From a bacterium (GTDB lineage: Bacteria > Bacillota > Bacilli > Lactobacillales > Streptococcaceae), in NCBI GenBank assembly GCA_905221105.1, contig CAJNBW010000004.1, positions 8,101-72,100 on the forward strand: a stretch of DNA of 64,000 bases, given 5' to 3'. Position 1 is the stretch's first letter. Each line of letters begins with the position of its first letter. The notes under the pieces are model-generated. The model saw only the letters and a list, made by a program, of their open reading frames with translations, was not told where the DNA came from and ran no database searches. The translations under genes were made by a program, and so were the position numbers. Below, in pieces: positions 56,586 through 64,000 of the stretch.

Positions 56586-57389
56586 TTATCCCAACACTAA
56601 TTCATCACTGACGAGGCTTTGGCCACTATTTTTCTGGAAGAGATGCATGAGATCTTCAACCGTCAAATGCTTTTTCTCTTCTCCCTTGACATCCACCACT
56701 ATATTCCCTTGATAAAGCATAATGAGACGATTGCCGTACTCAATCGCATGGTTCATATCGTGGGTAATCATCAGAGTAGTCAACTGATGGTGTTCCACAA
56801 TCTTTTGCGTCAAGTCCATCACCATTTGACTGGTTTTCGGATCAAGGGCCGCAGTGTGTTCATCCAACAGCAAGAGCTTAGGTTTCACCAAGGCTGCCAT
56901 GACTAGGGTCAAGGCCTGTCTTTGTCCTCCTGAAAGGTATTGAGTATCCACTTTCAAGCGATTTTCCAGACCAATATTCAACTCTTTCAAGGCCTCTTGA
57001 AACTGAATTCTGTCCTTCTCCTTCACGCCCCAGCCAAGTCCTCTTTTTTGTCCACGTCTCAAGGCAATGGCCATATTCTCCTCAATCGTCAAACGAGAAG
57101 CTGTCCCCATCTTAGGATCTTGAAAAACACGGGCAATATCCTTGGCTCTCTTTCGTACACTCAGATTTTTAATGGATTTCCCTTCCAACAAAAGATCCCC
57201 TTCGTCTACAGATAGATTCCCAGCCAAGATATTCATCAAAGTGGATTTCCCTGCGCCATTTCCACCGATTACAGAGATAAAATCTCCCTCTTCAACTTCT
57301 AAATCTAATCCTTTGAGGACATGGTTCTCATTGACCGTCCCTGCTTCAAATGTTTTGTGAATATTTTCAAGTGTTAACAAACTTGCCAT
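56586..57389 (-). CDS. trpZ: ABC transporter ATPase, TrpZ-like
   Basis: 267 residues: Walker A GGNGAGKST, Q-loop RVFQDPKMG, signature YLSGGQRQALTLVMA, Walker B LLLLDEHTAALDP and switch MITHDMNHA. Powers the permease encoded just upstream. Third gene of the operon, 12 bases after the permease. The symbol follows the TrpXYZ naming used for this transporter family; aromatic amino-acid transport is inferred from the binding protein. Confidence 0.85.
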   Translation of the reverse strand: MASLLTLENIHKTFEAGTVNENHVLKGLDLEVEEGDFISVIGGNGAGKSTLMNILAGNLSVDEGDLLLEGKSIKNLSVRKRAKDIARVFQDPKMGTASRLTIEENMAIALRRGQKRGLGWGVKEKDRIQFQEALKELNIGLENRLKVDTQYLSGGQRQALTLVMAALVKPKLLLLDEHTAALDPKTSQMVMDLTQKIVEHHQLTTLMITHDMNHAIEYGNRLIMLYQGNIVVDVKGEEKKHLTVEDLMHLFQKNSGQSLVSDELVLG

Positions 57390-57401
57390 AACTTTCTCCT
57401 C

Positions 57402-58295
57402 CTATTCATTTCTCAGTTTCAAACCACGAATCTTTAATCTCTTTTGCAACTCTGGTGCAAATAGAACCAAGGCTAACAAGATTGCATTAAAGAGACGAAC
57501 CAAATTTTGATCTAGATTTGGAATTTCATAGATATTTAAAATAATCAAACGGTAAACAATAGCACCGATTCCGATGGATAACAAGCGACCTCCAATGGTC
57601 AAGTCGTGGATCAAGACTTCTGCAATAATGACTGCACTCAAACCAACAACAATGGTCCCTGTCCCAGAAGTTACATCTGAAAATCCATCATTTTGAGCGA
57701 ACAAGGATCCACATAGGGCAATCAAACCATTTGAAATCATGTAACCAACAATCTTCATGGTGTCTACATTGACCCCATTGGCCTCACTCATCGGAATATT
57801 GTCCCCAGTCGAACGCAAGACTAATCCAATCTCCGTTTTCATCAAAAGAGTCAAGACCAAACAAACAAGTAATAGACAAACCAAGCTAAGCGTGAAAACA
57901 GCTTCTTCATTTGTCAGCCCCAAGCTCGCCAACTGTTTAAAGACAGTTGAAGAATCTCCCAAGGAAAGATTGGGCACACTTCCCATGATTTTAATATTGA
58001 TTGAATAAAGCCCTGTCAAGGTCACAATCCCTGTCAAGAGAGCTGGGATTTTCATCTTGGTGTGAAGCATACCTGACACAAGACCAGCAATCATACCTGC
58101 CAGCAAAGCAAGTAAAGTCGCAATCCAAGGATTGGCCCCTGCCTGTATCTGTGATACGACGACAGCTGCGCCCAAAGGAAAGGCTCCTTCAGCAGTCATA
58201 TCCGCAATATCCAAAATACGGAAAGTCAAGTAGACTCCAATGGCCATAATCGACCACAACAAACCTTCTGATAAACTAGATAATACAAAACTCAT
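57402..58295 (-). CDS. trpY: ABC transporter permease, TrpY-like
   Basis: 297 residues, about eight helices, of the branched-chain amino acid (LivH)/RbsC-type permease family: GVYLTFRILDIADMTAEGAFPLGAA near residue 20, the ATPase-contact loop AEVLIHDLTIGGRLLSIGIGA, and a basic C-terminus (LQKRLKIRGLKLRNE). 11 bases after the binding-protein gene with AGGAGG-like TAGGGAGG ahead of the ATG. Confidence 0.85.
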   Translation of the reverse strand: MSFVLSSLSEGLLWSIMAIGVYLTFRILDIADMTAEGAFPLGAAVVVSQIQAGANPWIATLLALLAGMIAGLVSGMLHTKMKIPALLTGIVTLTGLYSINIKIMGSVPNLSLGDSSTVFKQLASLGLTNEEAVFTLSLVCLLLVCLVLTLLMKTEIGLVLRSTGDNIPMSEANGVNVDTMKIVGYMISNGLIALCGSLFAQNDGFSDVTSGTGTIVVGLSAVIIAEVLIHDLTIGGRLLSIGIGAIVYRLIILNIYEIPNLDQNLVRLFNAILLALVLFAPELQKRLKIRGLKLRNE

Positions 58296-58306
58296 CTTAA
58301 ACCTCC

Positions 58307-59284
58307 CTATTCCTTGCTTTCTAACTTACTAATATCAATTCCTAGTGCATCTGCCATTTCTTTATTAGTATGCAATTCCAATTTTTCAGGCAACTCAACT
58401 GCTATATTTTCTGGCTTTTCACCTTTTAAAACACGAATCAACATGCGGGCTGTCTGACGGCCCAATTCTTCATAATTGGTTCCGTAGTTATACAAGCCAC
58501 CAACCGCAATCATTTCTGTTGAACCACCGAATACTGGAACCTTGTGTTTAATAGAAACCTGCTTGACTGTTTCCATGGTTGACGAAATGATATTGTCCGT
58601 TGGTACAAAAACCATATCCACTTCTGCCATCAAGCTCTCTGCTGCCGCCTTGACGTTGTTACTGTCCAAGATTGTTTTTTCAACAACGGTAAAGCCTTTT
58701 TCTTCCAGAAGGCGCTTAGCTTCATCCTTTTGGACAACTGAGTTTGGCTCGCTCTGAGTATAGAGAATTCCAATTGTTTTAGCCTTTGGCAACACTTTCT
58801 TTATCAAATTGATTTGGGTTGAAATGGCATCTGATGACTGGTCGCTTGTCCCCGTCACATTTCCCCCAGGGTGTTCTCTTGACTCAACCAACTTGGCACT
58901 GACAGGGTCTGTTACAGCTGAAAAGATAACCGGTGTCGTTTGTGTTGTATTAGACAAACTCTGAGCAGAAGGCGTTGCGATGGCTAGAACGACATCACTA
59001 GATTCTGCTAGTTGCTGGGAAATCGTTTTTAGATTTCTTTGTTCTCCCTGTGCATTTTGCAAATCAATCTCGATATTCTTCCCCTCAATATATCCTTGCT
59101 TGGCCAGCTCATCCACAAAACCTTCTCTAGTAGCGTCTAAGGACTGGTGGGTAATAAACTGCGAAATCCCGATACGAAAAACATCTTTTTTCTTATCCGC
59201 CTTCAACTGATGCAAACTGATCAGAGAGGTCAAGAGGATCCCCACTACCAAGAGGGGGGCTAGTAATTTTCGAACAACTTTCAT
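58307..59284 (-). CDS. trpX: Aromatic amino acid-binding protein TrpX-like
   Basis: 325 residues of the ABC substrate-binding family PF04392 (DUF534): FRIGISQFITHQSLDATREGF, VVLAIATPSAQSL, VIFSAVTDPVSAKLV, ETGK-like NVTGTSDQSS, and DMVFVPTDNIISSTMETVK. I recall pneumococcal crystal structures of this protein with tryptophan or phenylalanine bound. The N-terminus is a membrane signal (LLAPLLVVGILLTSLISL) without a lipobox cysteine, so it stays anchored by that helix or is cleaved and released. GAAGGAG precedes the ATG. It is preceded by a 280-base leader with a terminator. Confidence 0.87.
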   Translation of the reverse strand: MKVVRKLLAPLLVVGILLTSLISLHQLKADKKKDVFRIGISQFITHQSLDATREGFVDELAKQGYIEGKNIEIDLQNAQGEQRNLKTISQQLAESSDVVLAIATPSAQSLSNTTQTTPVIFSAVTDPVSAKLVESREHPGGNVTGTSDQSSDAISTQINLIKKVLPKAKTIGILYTQSEPNSVVQKDEAKRLLEEKGFTVVEKTILDSNNVKAAAESLMAEVDMVFVPTDNIISSTMETVKQVSIKHKVPVFGGSTEMIAVGGLYNYGTNYEELGRQTARMLIRVLKGEKPENIAVELPEKLELHTNKEMADALGIDISKLESKE

Positions 59285-59314
59285 AATGAAACTCCTTCTC
59301 AGAAAAGATAAAAC

Positions 59315-59343
59315 AAAAAACCGCCTAGATAATACCTAAACGG
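59315..59343 (-). terminator. Leader terminator upstream of trpX
   Basis: CCGTTTAG / CTAGGCGG stem with loop GTATTAT followed by six T residues on the minus strand, 30 bases before the trpX ATG. Confidence 0.75.
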
Positions 59344-59486
59344 ATGCTTGAAATAATCTAACAAGTTATAACTTAGCTAGTCCATTTAGATATTCATCTA
59401 TATGGACCGCAATCAAAAATCTTAGCCACATAGATACAAACAAATTGCTTGAACTGTTTGCATCCATGGTGACATGTCTACAAACA

Positions 59487-59546
59487 CTATCTAAAGTAGC
59501 TAAAGTAAAAGTTTTGATTCATTGTTACAGCTTGTCTTTTATTCAT
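59487..59546 (-). CDS. Putative aromatic-rich leader peptide of trpXYZ
   Basis: 19 codons, MNKRQAVTMNQNFYFSYFR, or 11 from an internal ATG at 59522. Three Phe and two Tyr fall within seven residues near the end (FYFSYF). It starts about 25 bases after the predicted transcription start of an operon whose binding protein belongs to an aromatic amino-acid group. No strong ribosome-binding site is seen (only AGAAAAAG), so translation is uncertain. Confidence 0.4.
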   Translation of the reverse strand: MNKRQAVTMNQNFYFSYFR

Positions 59547-59578
59547 TTCTTTTTCTGCTTTCTTTTTTGATGTTTCCT

Positions 59579-59607
59579 ATCTTACCACCTTTTTCATCAG
59601 CTGTCAA
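59579..59607 (-). promoter_or_regulatory. Promoter of the trpXYZ operon
   Basis: TTGACA (59602-59607) and TAAGAT (59579-59584), spacer 17, located 300 bases upstream of trpX. Confidence 0.7.
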
Positions 59608-59672
59608 GAATATTTCAGAATTTTTTAAAATTTTTCGAAAATTCTTTCAAAGCTTTTTCAAATCAATCCAAC

Positions 59673-59721
59673 AAAAAAGGTTTATAATTCCCATAAAAAT
59701 TGACATGGAAATTATAAAACC
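59673..59721 (-). terminator. Terminator after amiF
   Basis: GGTTTTATAATTTCCAT / ATGGGAATTATAAACC long stem with a 10-base loop and six T residues on the minus strand. Confidence 0.85.
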
Positions 59722-59725
59722 ATTA

Positions 59726-60652
59726 TTAGTTTAATCCTTGTTGGTAACGTGCCAATTCTGCTTGGTTAGCCCAAACATAGTGACCTGGACGGATTTCTAC
59801 CATAGATGGCTTATCAGTCTCATAGTCGTGTTGACTTGGATCGTAAACCTTCAAGACCTTCTTACGTTCCAAGATTGGATCTGGAATCGGTACCGCTGAA
59901 AGCAAGGCCTGAGTATATGGGTGAATTGGATTGTTAAACAATTCTTCTGTTTCAGCAACCTCTACAATAACACCCTTGTAAATAACTGCGATACGATCTG
60001 AAATAAAGCGAACAACCGACAAGTCATGGGCGATAAAGAGATAGGTCAAACCAAGTTCTTTTTGGAATTTTTTGAGCAAGTTCAAGACTTGAGCACGCAC
60101 AGAAACGTCCAAGGCTGAAATTGGCTCATCCGCAATAACAAAGTCTGGTTGCATGACCAAGGCGCGAGCAATACCGATACGTTGACGTTGACCACCTGAG
60201 AATTCATGAGGGTAACGAGTCAAGTGCTCAGCAAGAAGCCCCACTTCACGGATAATATTTTTAACTTTCTCTTTACGTTCTTCTTCATCCTTGAACAGAT
60301 GATGATTGTAAAGACCTTCAGAAATAATATAATCAACAGTGGCACGTTCATTCAAACTTGCGGCAGGATCTTGAAAAATCATCTGGATACGACGAATCAA
60401 TTCTGCAGCTTGTTCACGCGATTTCTTACCATTAATCTTTTGACCTTCAAAAATGATATCTCCATTACTTGTATCATTGAGACCGATGATAGCACGACCA
60501 ATCGTTGTTTTCCCACTTCCTGACTCACCTACAAGCGAGAAAGTTTCTCCCTTGTTGATAAAGAAGTTAGCATTTTTAACCGCGACAAACTTCTTACTTC
60601 CTTCACCGAAGGAAATTTCTAAATCTTTGATTTCTACTAATTTTTCAGACAT
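59726..60652 (-). CDS. amiF: Oligopeptide ABC transporter ATPase AmiF
   Basis: 308 residues from the ATG at 60652 ([16 protein letters not shown]); the frame is open further upstream inside amiE but lacks a better start. Walker [10 protein letters not shown] near residue 48, signature [15 protein letters not shown], Walker [12 protein letters not shown], and the C-terminal oligopeptide-transporter domain ([16 protein letters not shown]). One of two ATPases of the Ami peptide importer, which also carries signalling peptides into streptococci. Last gene of amiACDEF. Confidence 0.96.
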   Translation of the reverse strand: MSEKLVEIKDLEISFGEGSKKFVAVKNANFFINKGETFSLVGESGSGKTTIGRAIIGLNDTSNGDIIFEGQKINGKKSREQAAELIRRIQMIFQDPAASLNERATVDYIISEGLYNHHLFKDEEERKEKVKNIIREVGLLAEHLTRYPHEFSGGQRQRIGIARALVMQPDFVIADEPISALDVSVRAQVLNLLKKFQKELGLTYLFIAHDLSVVRFISDRIAVIYKGVIVEVAETEELFNNPIHPYTQALLSAVPIPDPILERKKVLKVYDPSQHDYETDKPSMVEIRPGHYVWANQAELARYQQGLN

Positions 60653-60662
60653 TTCCTTCCTC

Positions 60663-61730
60663 CTAGTCAGCCAGATGGGCAAATCCCATTTTTTCACGGA
60701 TCTTATCATGGAGATTTGCAATCACAGCTGGTTTTTCTACTTTTGGAGCATCCTCATGAAGAAGCCAAGTTTTAGCCCAATGTGTCTCTGATACTGAGAA
60801 TTGAGGAGCTTTTTGTTCAAAGTCAATCTGCATTGCATAGTCTGAACGCAAGGCAAAGGCATCCCCTTTCAGGTCAGTATAAAGTGACGGAGGTGTTCCT
60901 GGGATTGAGTAAAGATCCCCTTTATCATCAGCAAGCTGAGGCAAGCTAGACAAGAGACTCCATGTATATGGATGGCGAGGGTCATAGAAGACTTCCTCAA
61001 CAGTTCCATACTCAACAATTTCTCCAGCATACATAACCGCTACCTTATCCGCAATACTTGCTACCACACCAAGGTCGTGAGTGATAAAGATTGTTGTGAA
61101 ATGGTACTCGTTTTGCAAGGATTTCAGCAAATCAATAATCTGAGCTTGGATAGTTACATCCAAGGCAGTCGTTGGCTCATCACAGATCAAGACATCAGGT
61201 CGGCAGGCAAGGGCAATAGCAATAACGATACGTTGACGCATTCCTCCAGAATATTGGAATGGGTATTCATCAAAACGTCTATCTGCGTCTGGAATCCCAA
61301 CCTTATTCATGTAGTCAATAGCCAATTCTTTTGCTTCCTTGGCTGTTTTTCCTTGGTGTTTTACAATAACTTCTGTAATCTGACTACCAATTGTTTTAAT
61401 TGGGTCCAAACTAGTCATTGGGTCCTGGAAGATAGTCGCAATCTTAGCACCACGAATTTGTTCCCAATCCTTGTGAGAAGACAAGACGGTCAAATCCTGA
61501 CCACGGTAGTCAATGCTACCTTGAGCAATACGACCATTTTCTTCGAGCATACCTGTGAAGGTCTTTGTCAAAACAGATTTACCCGATCCTGACTCACCTA
61601 CCAAGGCCAACACTTCTCCTTCAACTAGTTCAAGGGAAACGCCGCGAATGGCTGTCAATACTTTGTCACGAACGTCAAATTCCACGACAATATCGCGAGC
61701 AGTCAAAATTACATTTTTTTCTTTTGTCAT
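60663..61730 (-). CDS. amiE: Oligopeptide ABC transporter ATPase AmiE
   Basis: 355 residues. Walker [14 protein letters not shown] near residue 45, signature [15 protein letters not shown], Walker [12 protein letters not shown] and the oligo_HPY domain ([19 protein letters not shown]), with a 40-residue streptococcal C-terminal extension. Partner of AmiF. Ten bases before amiF and eight after amiD. Confidence 0.96.
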   Translation of the reverse strand: MTKEKNVILTARDIVVEFDVRDKVLTAIRGVSLELVEGEVLALVGESGSGKSVLTKTFTGMLEENGRIAQGSIDYRGQDLTVLSSHKDWEQIRGAKIATIFQDPMTSLDPIKTIGSQITEVIVKHQGKTAKEAKELAIDYMNKVGIPDADRRFDEYPFQYSGGMRQRIVIAIALACRPDVLICDEPTTALDVTIQAQIIDLLKSLQNEYHFTTIFITHDLGVVASIADKVAVMYAGEIVEYGTVEEVFYDPRHPYTWSLLSSLPQLADDKGDLYSIPGTPPSLYTDLKGDAFALRSDYAMQIDFEQKAPQFSVSETHWAKTWLLHEDAPKVEKPAVIANLHDKIREKMGFAHLAD

Positions 61731-61738
61731 TTCTACTC

Positions 61739-62665
61739 CTATCTATGTGTACGTGGATCACTAGCATCCGCTAAGTTTTGACCAACTACGAAAAGGGACA
61801 AGGATACCAAAACAAGTGTTGTCAATGGAATCCAGAACAAGTAAGCATTGGTTGTTACGTTTTGTGAATAATCTGAAATCAAACGACCCAAACTTGGCAC
61901 TGTAATCGGTAATCCAAGACCGAAGAATGACAAGAAGGCTTCGTATGAGATAAAGCTTGGAAGCATTTGAGTCATTGTTGTCACAATAACAGATACCAAT
62001 TGAGGCATGATATTTTTGGCGACAATTTTCAAGGTTGGTGTTCCCAAAGTACGTGACGCCAAGTTGTATTCCAAGTCACGATAGCGCAAGATTTGCACAC
62101 GGATCATGAAGGCAATCCCGATCCATGTTGTCACACTCATGGCAAAAATCAGATTCCAGAATCCAGCTCCGATTGAGTAAGTCAAGACAATGACAATCAA
62201 GAGAGATGGAATGTTTGAGATGACGTTGTAAACTTCCATCATGACACGGTCAACGGATTTTGAAATTCCCCAAATACCACCGACAAAAACACCGATAACC
62301 AAGTTAATCACTGTCGCAATTACAGAAATGAGGATAGAGTTACGAGCTCCGAACCAGACACCGTCAAAGAGAGATTTACCGTTACTGTCAGTACCGAACC
62401 AATGCTCCGCATTTGGCTTGATATAACGAGCACTAAAGTCGTTTACCTTACTGACATCATTAAAATCAAACTTAGAAAACATTGGGTAGATGAAACTCAT
62501 CAAAATGATGGCTACCAAGATTCCCAACATGACTACAGTTGATTTTTTCTTCATAAATTGTCTAAACACTGATCCCCAGTAAGAATAGGCTGGCGCATCA
62601 ATGGCTTCAGAGGCAAAATCGTCACGTTTTACGAACTGAAATTTTTCTTTATCGATTGTAGACAT
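61739..62665 (-). CDS. amiD: Oligopeptide ABC transporter permease AmiD
   Basis: 308 residues, OppC type: an N-terminal cytoplasmic segment, one helix ([21 protein letters not shown]), a loop with the [23 protein letters not shown] motif of OppC/DppC, then five helices with the EAA-like loop [21 protein letters not shown]. Its stop and the amiE start are eight bases apart, and its start abuts the amiC stop (one-base overlap). Confidence 0.96.
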   Translation of the reverse strand: MSTIDKEKFQFVKRDDFASEAIDAPAYSYWGSVFRQFMKKKSTVVMLGILVAIILMSFIYPMFSKFDFNDVSKVNDFSARYIKPNAEHWFGTDSNGKSLFDGVWFGARNSILISVIATVINLVIGVFVGGIWGISKSVDRVMMEVYNVISNIPSLLIVIVLTYSIGAGFWNLIFAMSVTTWIGIAFMIRVQILRYRDLEYNLASRTLGTPTLKIVAKNIMPQLVSVIVTTMTQMLPSFISYEAFLSFFGLGLPITVPSLGRLISDYSQNVTTNAYLFWIPLTTLVLVSLSLFVVGQNLADASDPRTHR

Positions 62666-64000
62666 TATTTGCCTCCTTTCTCAGTCAATTTAATACGTGG
62701 GTCAATAATGGTCATCCAAATATCTCCCAAAAGAAGTGAGAAGATAGAAATACATGTAAAGATGAAGACAAGACCAACGACCATAGAGTTATTAGATGCT
62801 TTTACAGAGTCAATCAACATTTTACCCATACCTGGGAAGGCGAAGACTGTTTCAGTAAGGGTTGCACCACCGATAACCCCGATAACGGCACCAGGAATTC
62901 CTGAAACAAGCGGAACCATGGCATTTTTAAAGATGTGTTTGTTTGAAATTTCTTTTTCAGACAAACCTTTGGCACGAGCAAAACGTACAAAGTCTTGTGA
63001 TTGCAAGTCAATCATGTAACGACGAATCCAAATAGCTGTACCAGGAGCCCCCAACAAACCAAGGATAACTGCTGGTAAAACGTAAGAACGCCAATCTCCA
63101 GCACCCAAGATAGGGAATGAATCTGGCAAGCCGATTGAAGAACCAGCCAAACGAACGATATAAACCAAGGCAATTGTTGGAAGAGCCATCAAGAAGGTCA
63201 AAGCCCCTGTTGAGAAGCTATCAATCCAAGTATTCTTGAAGCGAGCCATGGCTGAACCAAGTGGCACGGCAATCGCATAAGAAATCACCAAACCAATCAA
63301 TCCAACGACAGCAGAGCTGGCAATCATAGAAGGATATTGGTAGTTGCTTTCAGTAGCTGTATAAGGATCATCTTTTCCGTAGTTGGCTACTTCACGTGAA
63401 TCAGCCTGACTAGGTGATTTGTAGGTTCTTGAGTAAATATTTACAGAAGAAGTTTTCTTACCTGTTGGGAACTGAACTTGAGCAGTTTTTGTTTGTCCTT
63501 GTCCCTGAGTAATAACCTGTAAAACAGGGCTATTAGCATAGGTTGGATAAGAATCACCTAAATTAATGTTCACAAAGTTTTGATGCACAAATGGGAACTG
63601 ACTGTTGAAGTACAAGAGATATTTGTGTTTAGTTCCTGAACCGACCAATGACCATCCGATCGCTGGATCGTTTTCGAAACGAAGGTAACGTTTCAAGTCT
63701 GGATTTTCAGGATCTTGAATTTTATTTGTATGGTCAATGTCAATCAAGTTAGCATAGAATTTGAAAACACGTTCAAAAATCGGGATTTCACGAGTAGCGT
63801 AGAATTGGCCACTTTCAGTAAATTCTCCCAAGGTCCAACCATGACCGATTTGTTTGATGTATTTTTCATAGATAGCCTTGTTGGTATCATTAGCTTCAAC
63901 AGTTACAGAGGCATCCATCTGGCTAGCTTTTTCTTGCAACTCTTTGGTATCGTAGTACTCGATATAGCCCATACGCTCATAAACGGTATTTTCATAGTTA
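62665..64000 (-). CDS. amiC: Oligopeptide ABC transporter permease AmiC, C-terminal part
   Basis: The 5' end lies beyond the right edge; about 445 codons are present and the frame is open to the last base (reads [19 protein letters not shown] from the edge). Pneumococcal AmiC is about 498 residues, so some 50 are missing. The visible part starts with the large extracytoplasmic domain typical of AmiC (about 200 residues), followed by OppB-type helices: [20 protein letters not shown], the EAA-like loop [26 protein letters not shown] and [20 protein letters not shown]. Forms the channel with AmiD. Confidence 0.95.
   Translation of the reverse strand, partial: NYENTVYERMGYIEYYDTKELQEKASQMDASVTVEANDTNKAIYEKYIKQIGHGWTLGEFTESGQFYATREIPIFERVFKFYANLIDIDHTNKIQDPENPDLKRYLRFENDPAIGWSLVGSGTKHKYLLYFNSQFPFVHQNFVNINLGDSYPTYANSPVLQVITQGQGQTKTAQVQFPTGKKTSSVNIYSRTYKSPSQADSREVANYGKDDPYTATESNYQYPSMIASSAVVGLIGLVISYAIAVPLGSAMARFKNTWIDSFSTGALTFLMALPTIALVYIVRLAGSSIGLPDSFPILGAGDWRSYVLPAVILGLLGAPGTAIWIRRYMIDLQSQDFVRFARAKGLSEKEISNKHIFKNAMVPLVSGIPGAVIGVIGGATLTETVFAFPGMGKMLIDSVKASNNSMVVGLVFIFTCISIFSLLLGDIWMTIIDPRIKLTEKGGK

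Larger units (their letters stand above)
59285..59578 (-). promoter_or_regulatory. Attenuator-like leader of the trpXYZ operon
   Basis: The 441 bases between amiF and trpX hold no large gene. Reading leftward they contain a promoter, a short aromatic-rich ORF (59487-59546), a possible 33-codon ORF (59366-59467, MDANSSSNLF..., no ribosome-binding site), several overlapping hairpins (AAGTTATAACTT near 59360-59375) and an intrinsic terminator just ahead of trpX. No T-box core (GGTGGTACCGCG) is present. The arrangement suggests transcription attenuation. Confidence 0.55.

Noticed and set aside
59366-59467. 33-codon ORF MDANSSSNLF... in the trpX leader
   Set aside because: No ribosome-binding site and only one Trp codon; kept as a remark in the leader entry rather than as a gene.

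Overview
The window is a low-GC Firmicute chromosome segment that I read as a mitis-group Streptococcus (pneumoniae / pseudopneumoniae / mitis / oralis cluster). Many proteins match my memory of pneumococcal sequences almost residue for residue (AmiF, PiuA, BlpR, GrpE, HrcA, CcrZ). There is also a choline-binding repeat protein, a BOX element and a blp bacteriocin-regulon locus. The gene order joins blocks that, as I recall, are far apart in the TIGR4 pneumococcus: pyrG/rpoE beside valS, and Na/Pi transporter beside pepA/piu/ami. The strain is therefore rearranged or is a related commensal. No rRNA, tRNA, IS element or CRISPR array was seen.

Layout. 1-4450: ytpR/thioredoxin-like operon, a choline-binding protein, pyrG behind a CTP-type attenuator, and rpoE (delta). 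4620-12590: valS flanked by accessory genes. On one side are a primase-helicase of the TOTE-conflict type and a DUF3883 putative nuclease, with an intact and a decayed copy of a 58-aa gene flanking the primase-helicase. On the other side are RhuM, a 56-aa helix-hairpin-helix protein and a T-box-led flavin reductase. 13430-22990: housekeeping (DUF1912, DUF438/DUF1858, small membrane ORFs, rimP-nusA-ylxR-ylxQ-infB-rbfA, ccrZ-trmB). 23780-30260: a stripped blp locus. It keeps regulator BlpR, sensor BlpH, BlpT and a CAAX-protease/immunity operon, with three BlpR-type direct-repeat promoters. It has no pheromone gene, exporter or bacteriocin gene. 30270-38970: ecsAB/hit and the hrcA-grpE-dnaK-dnaJ heat-shock cluster with two CIRCE operators. 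39000-46150: glnRA, a FUSC-like exporter, pgk, Na/Pi transporter, an orphan immunity-like protein and pepA. 46380-50190: piuBCDA iron uptake. 50210-56380: murI-rdgB-yfcE-cbs-xerDL-scpAB-rluB-yidD operon and UPF0154. 56580-59720: trpXYZ-type ABC transporter behind an attenuator-like leader. 59726-64000: amiFEDC oligopeptide transporter, cut by the right edge.

How the genes work together. Most are core metabolism, translation and stress response. The variable parts are the valS-flanking accessory genes, which look like a small defence-type island assembled around duplications, and the blp locus. If BlpR still responds to a neighbour's pheromone, that locus would switch on only immunity functions. 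Several regulatory leaders can be read directly: pyrG attenuator, T-box, CIRCE pair, GlnR box, trpX leader and BlpR boxes. Nine genes or ORFs listed here are under 85 codons. Among them, the 58-, 56-, 54- and 50-aa genes and the trpX leader ORF are supported mainly by overlaps, ribosome-binding sites or homology to a neighbour.
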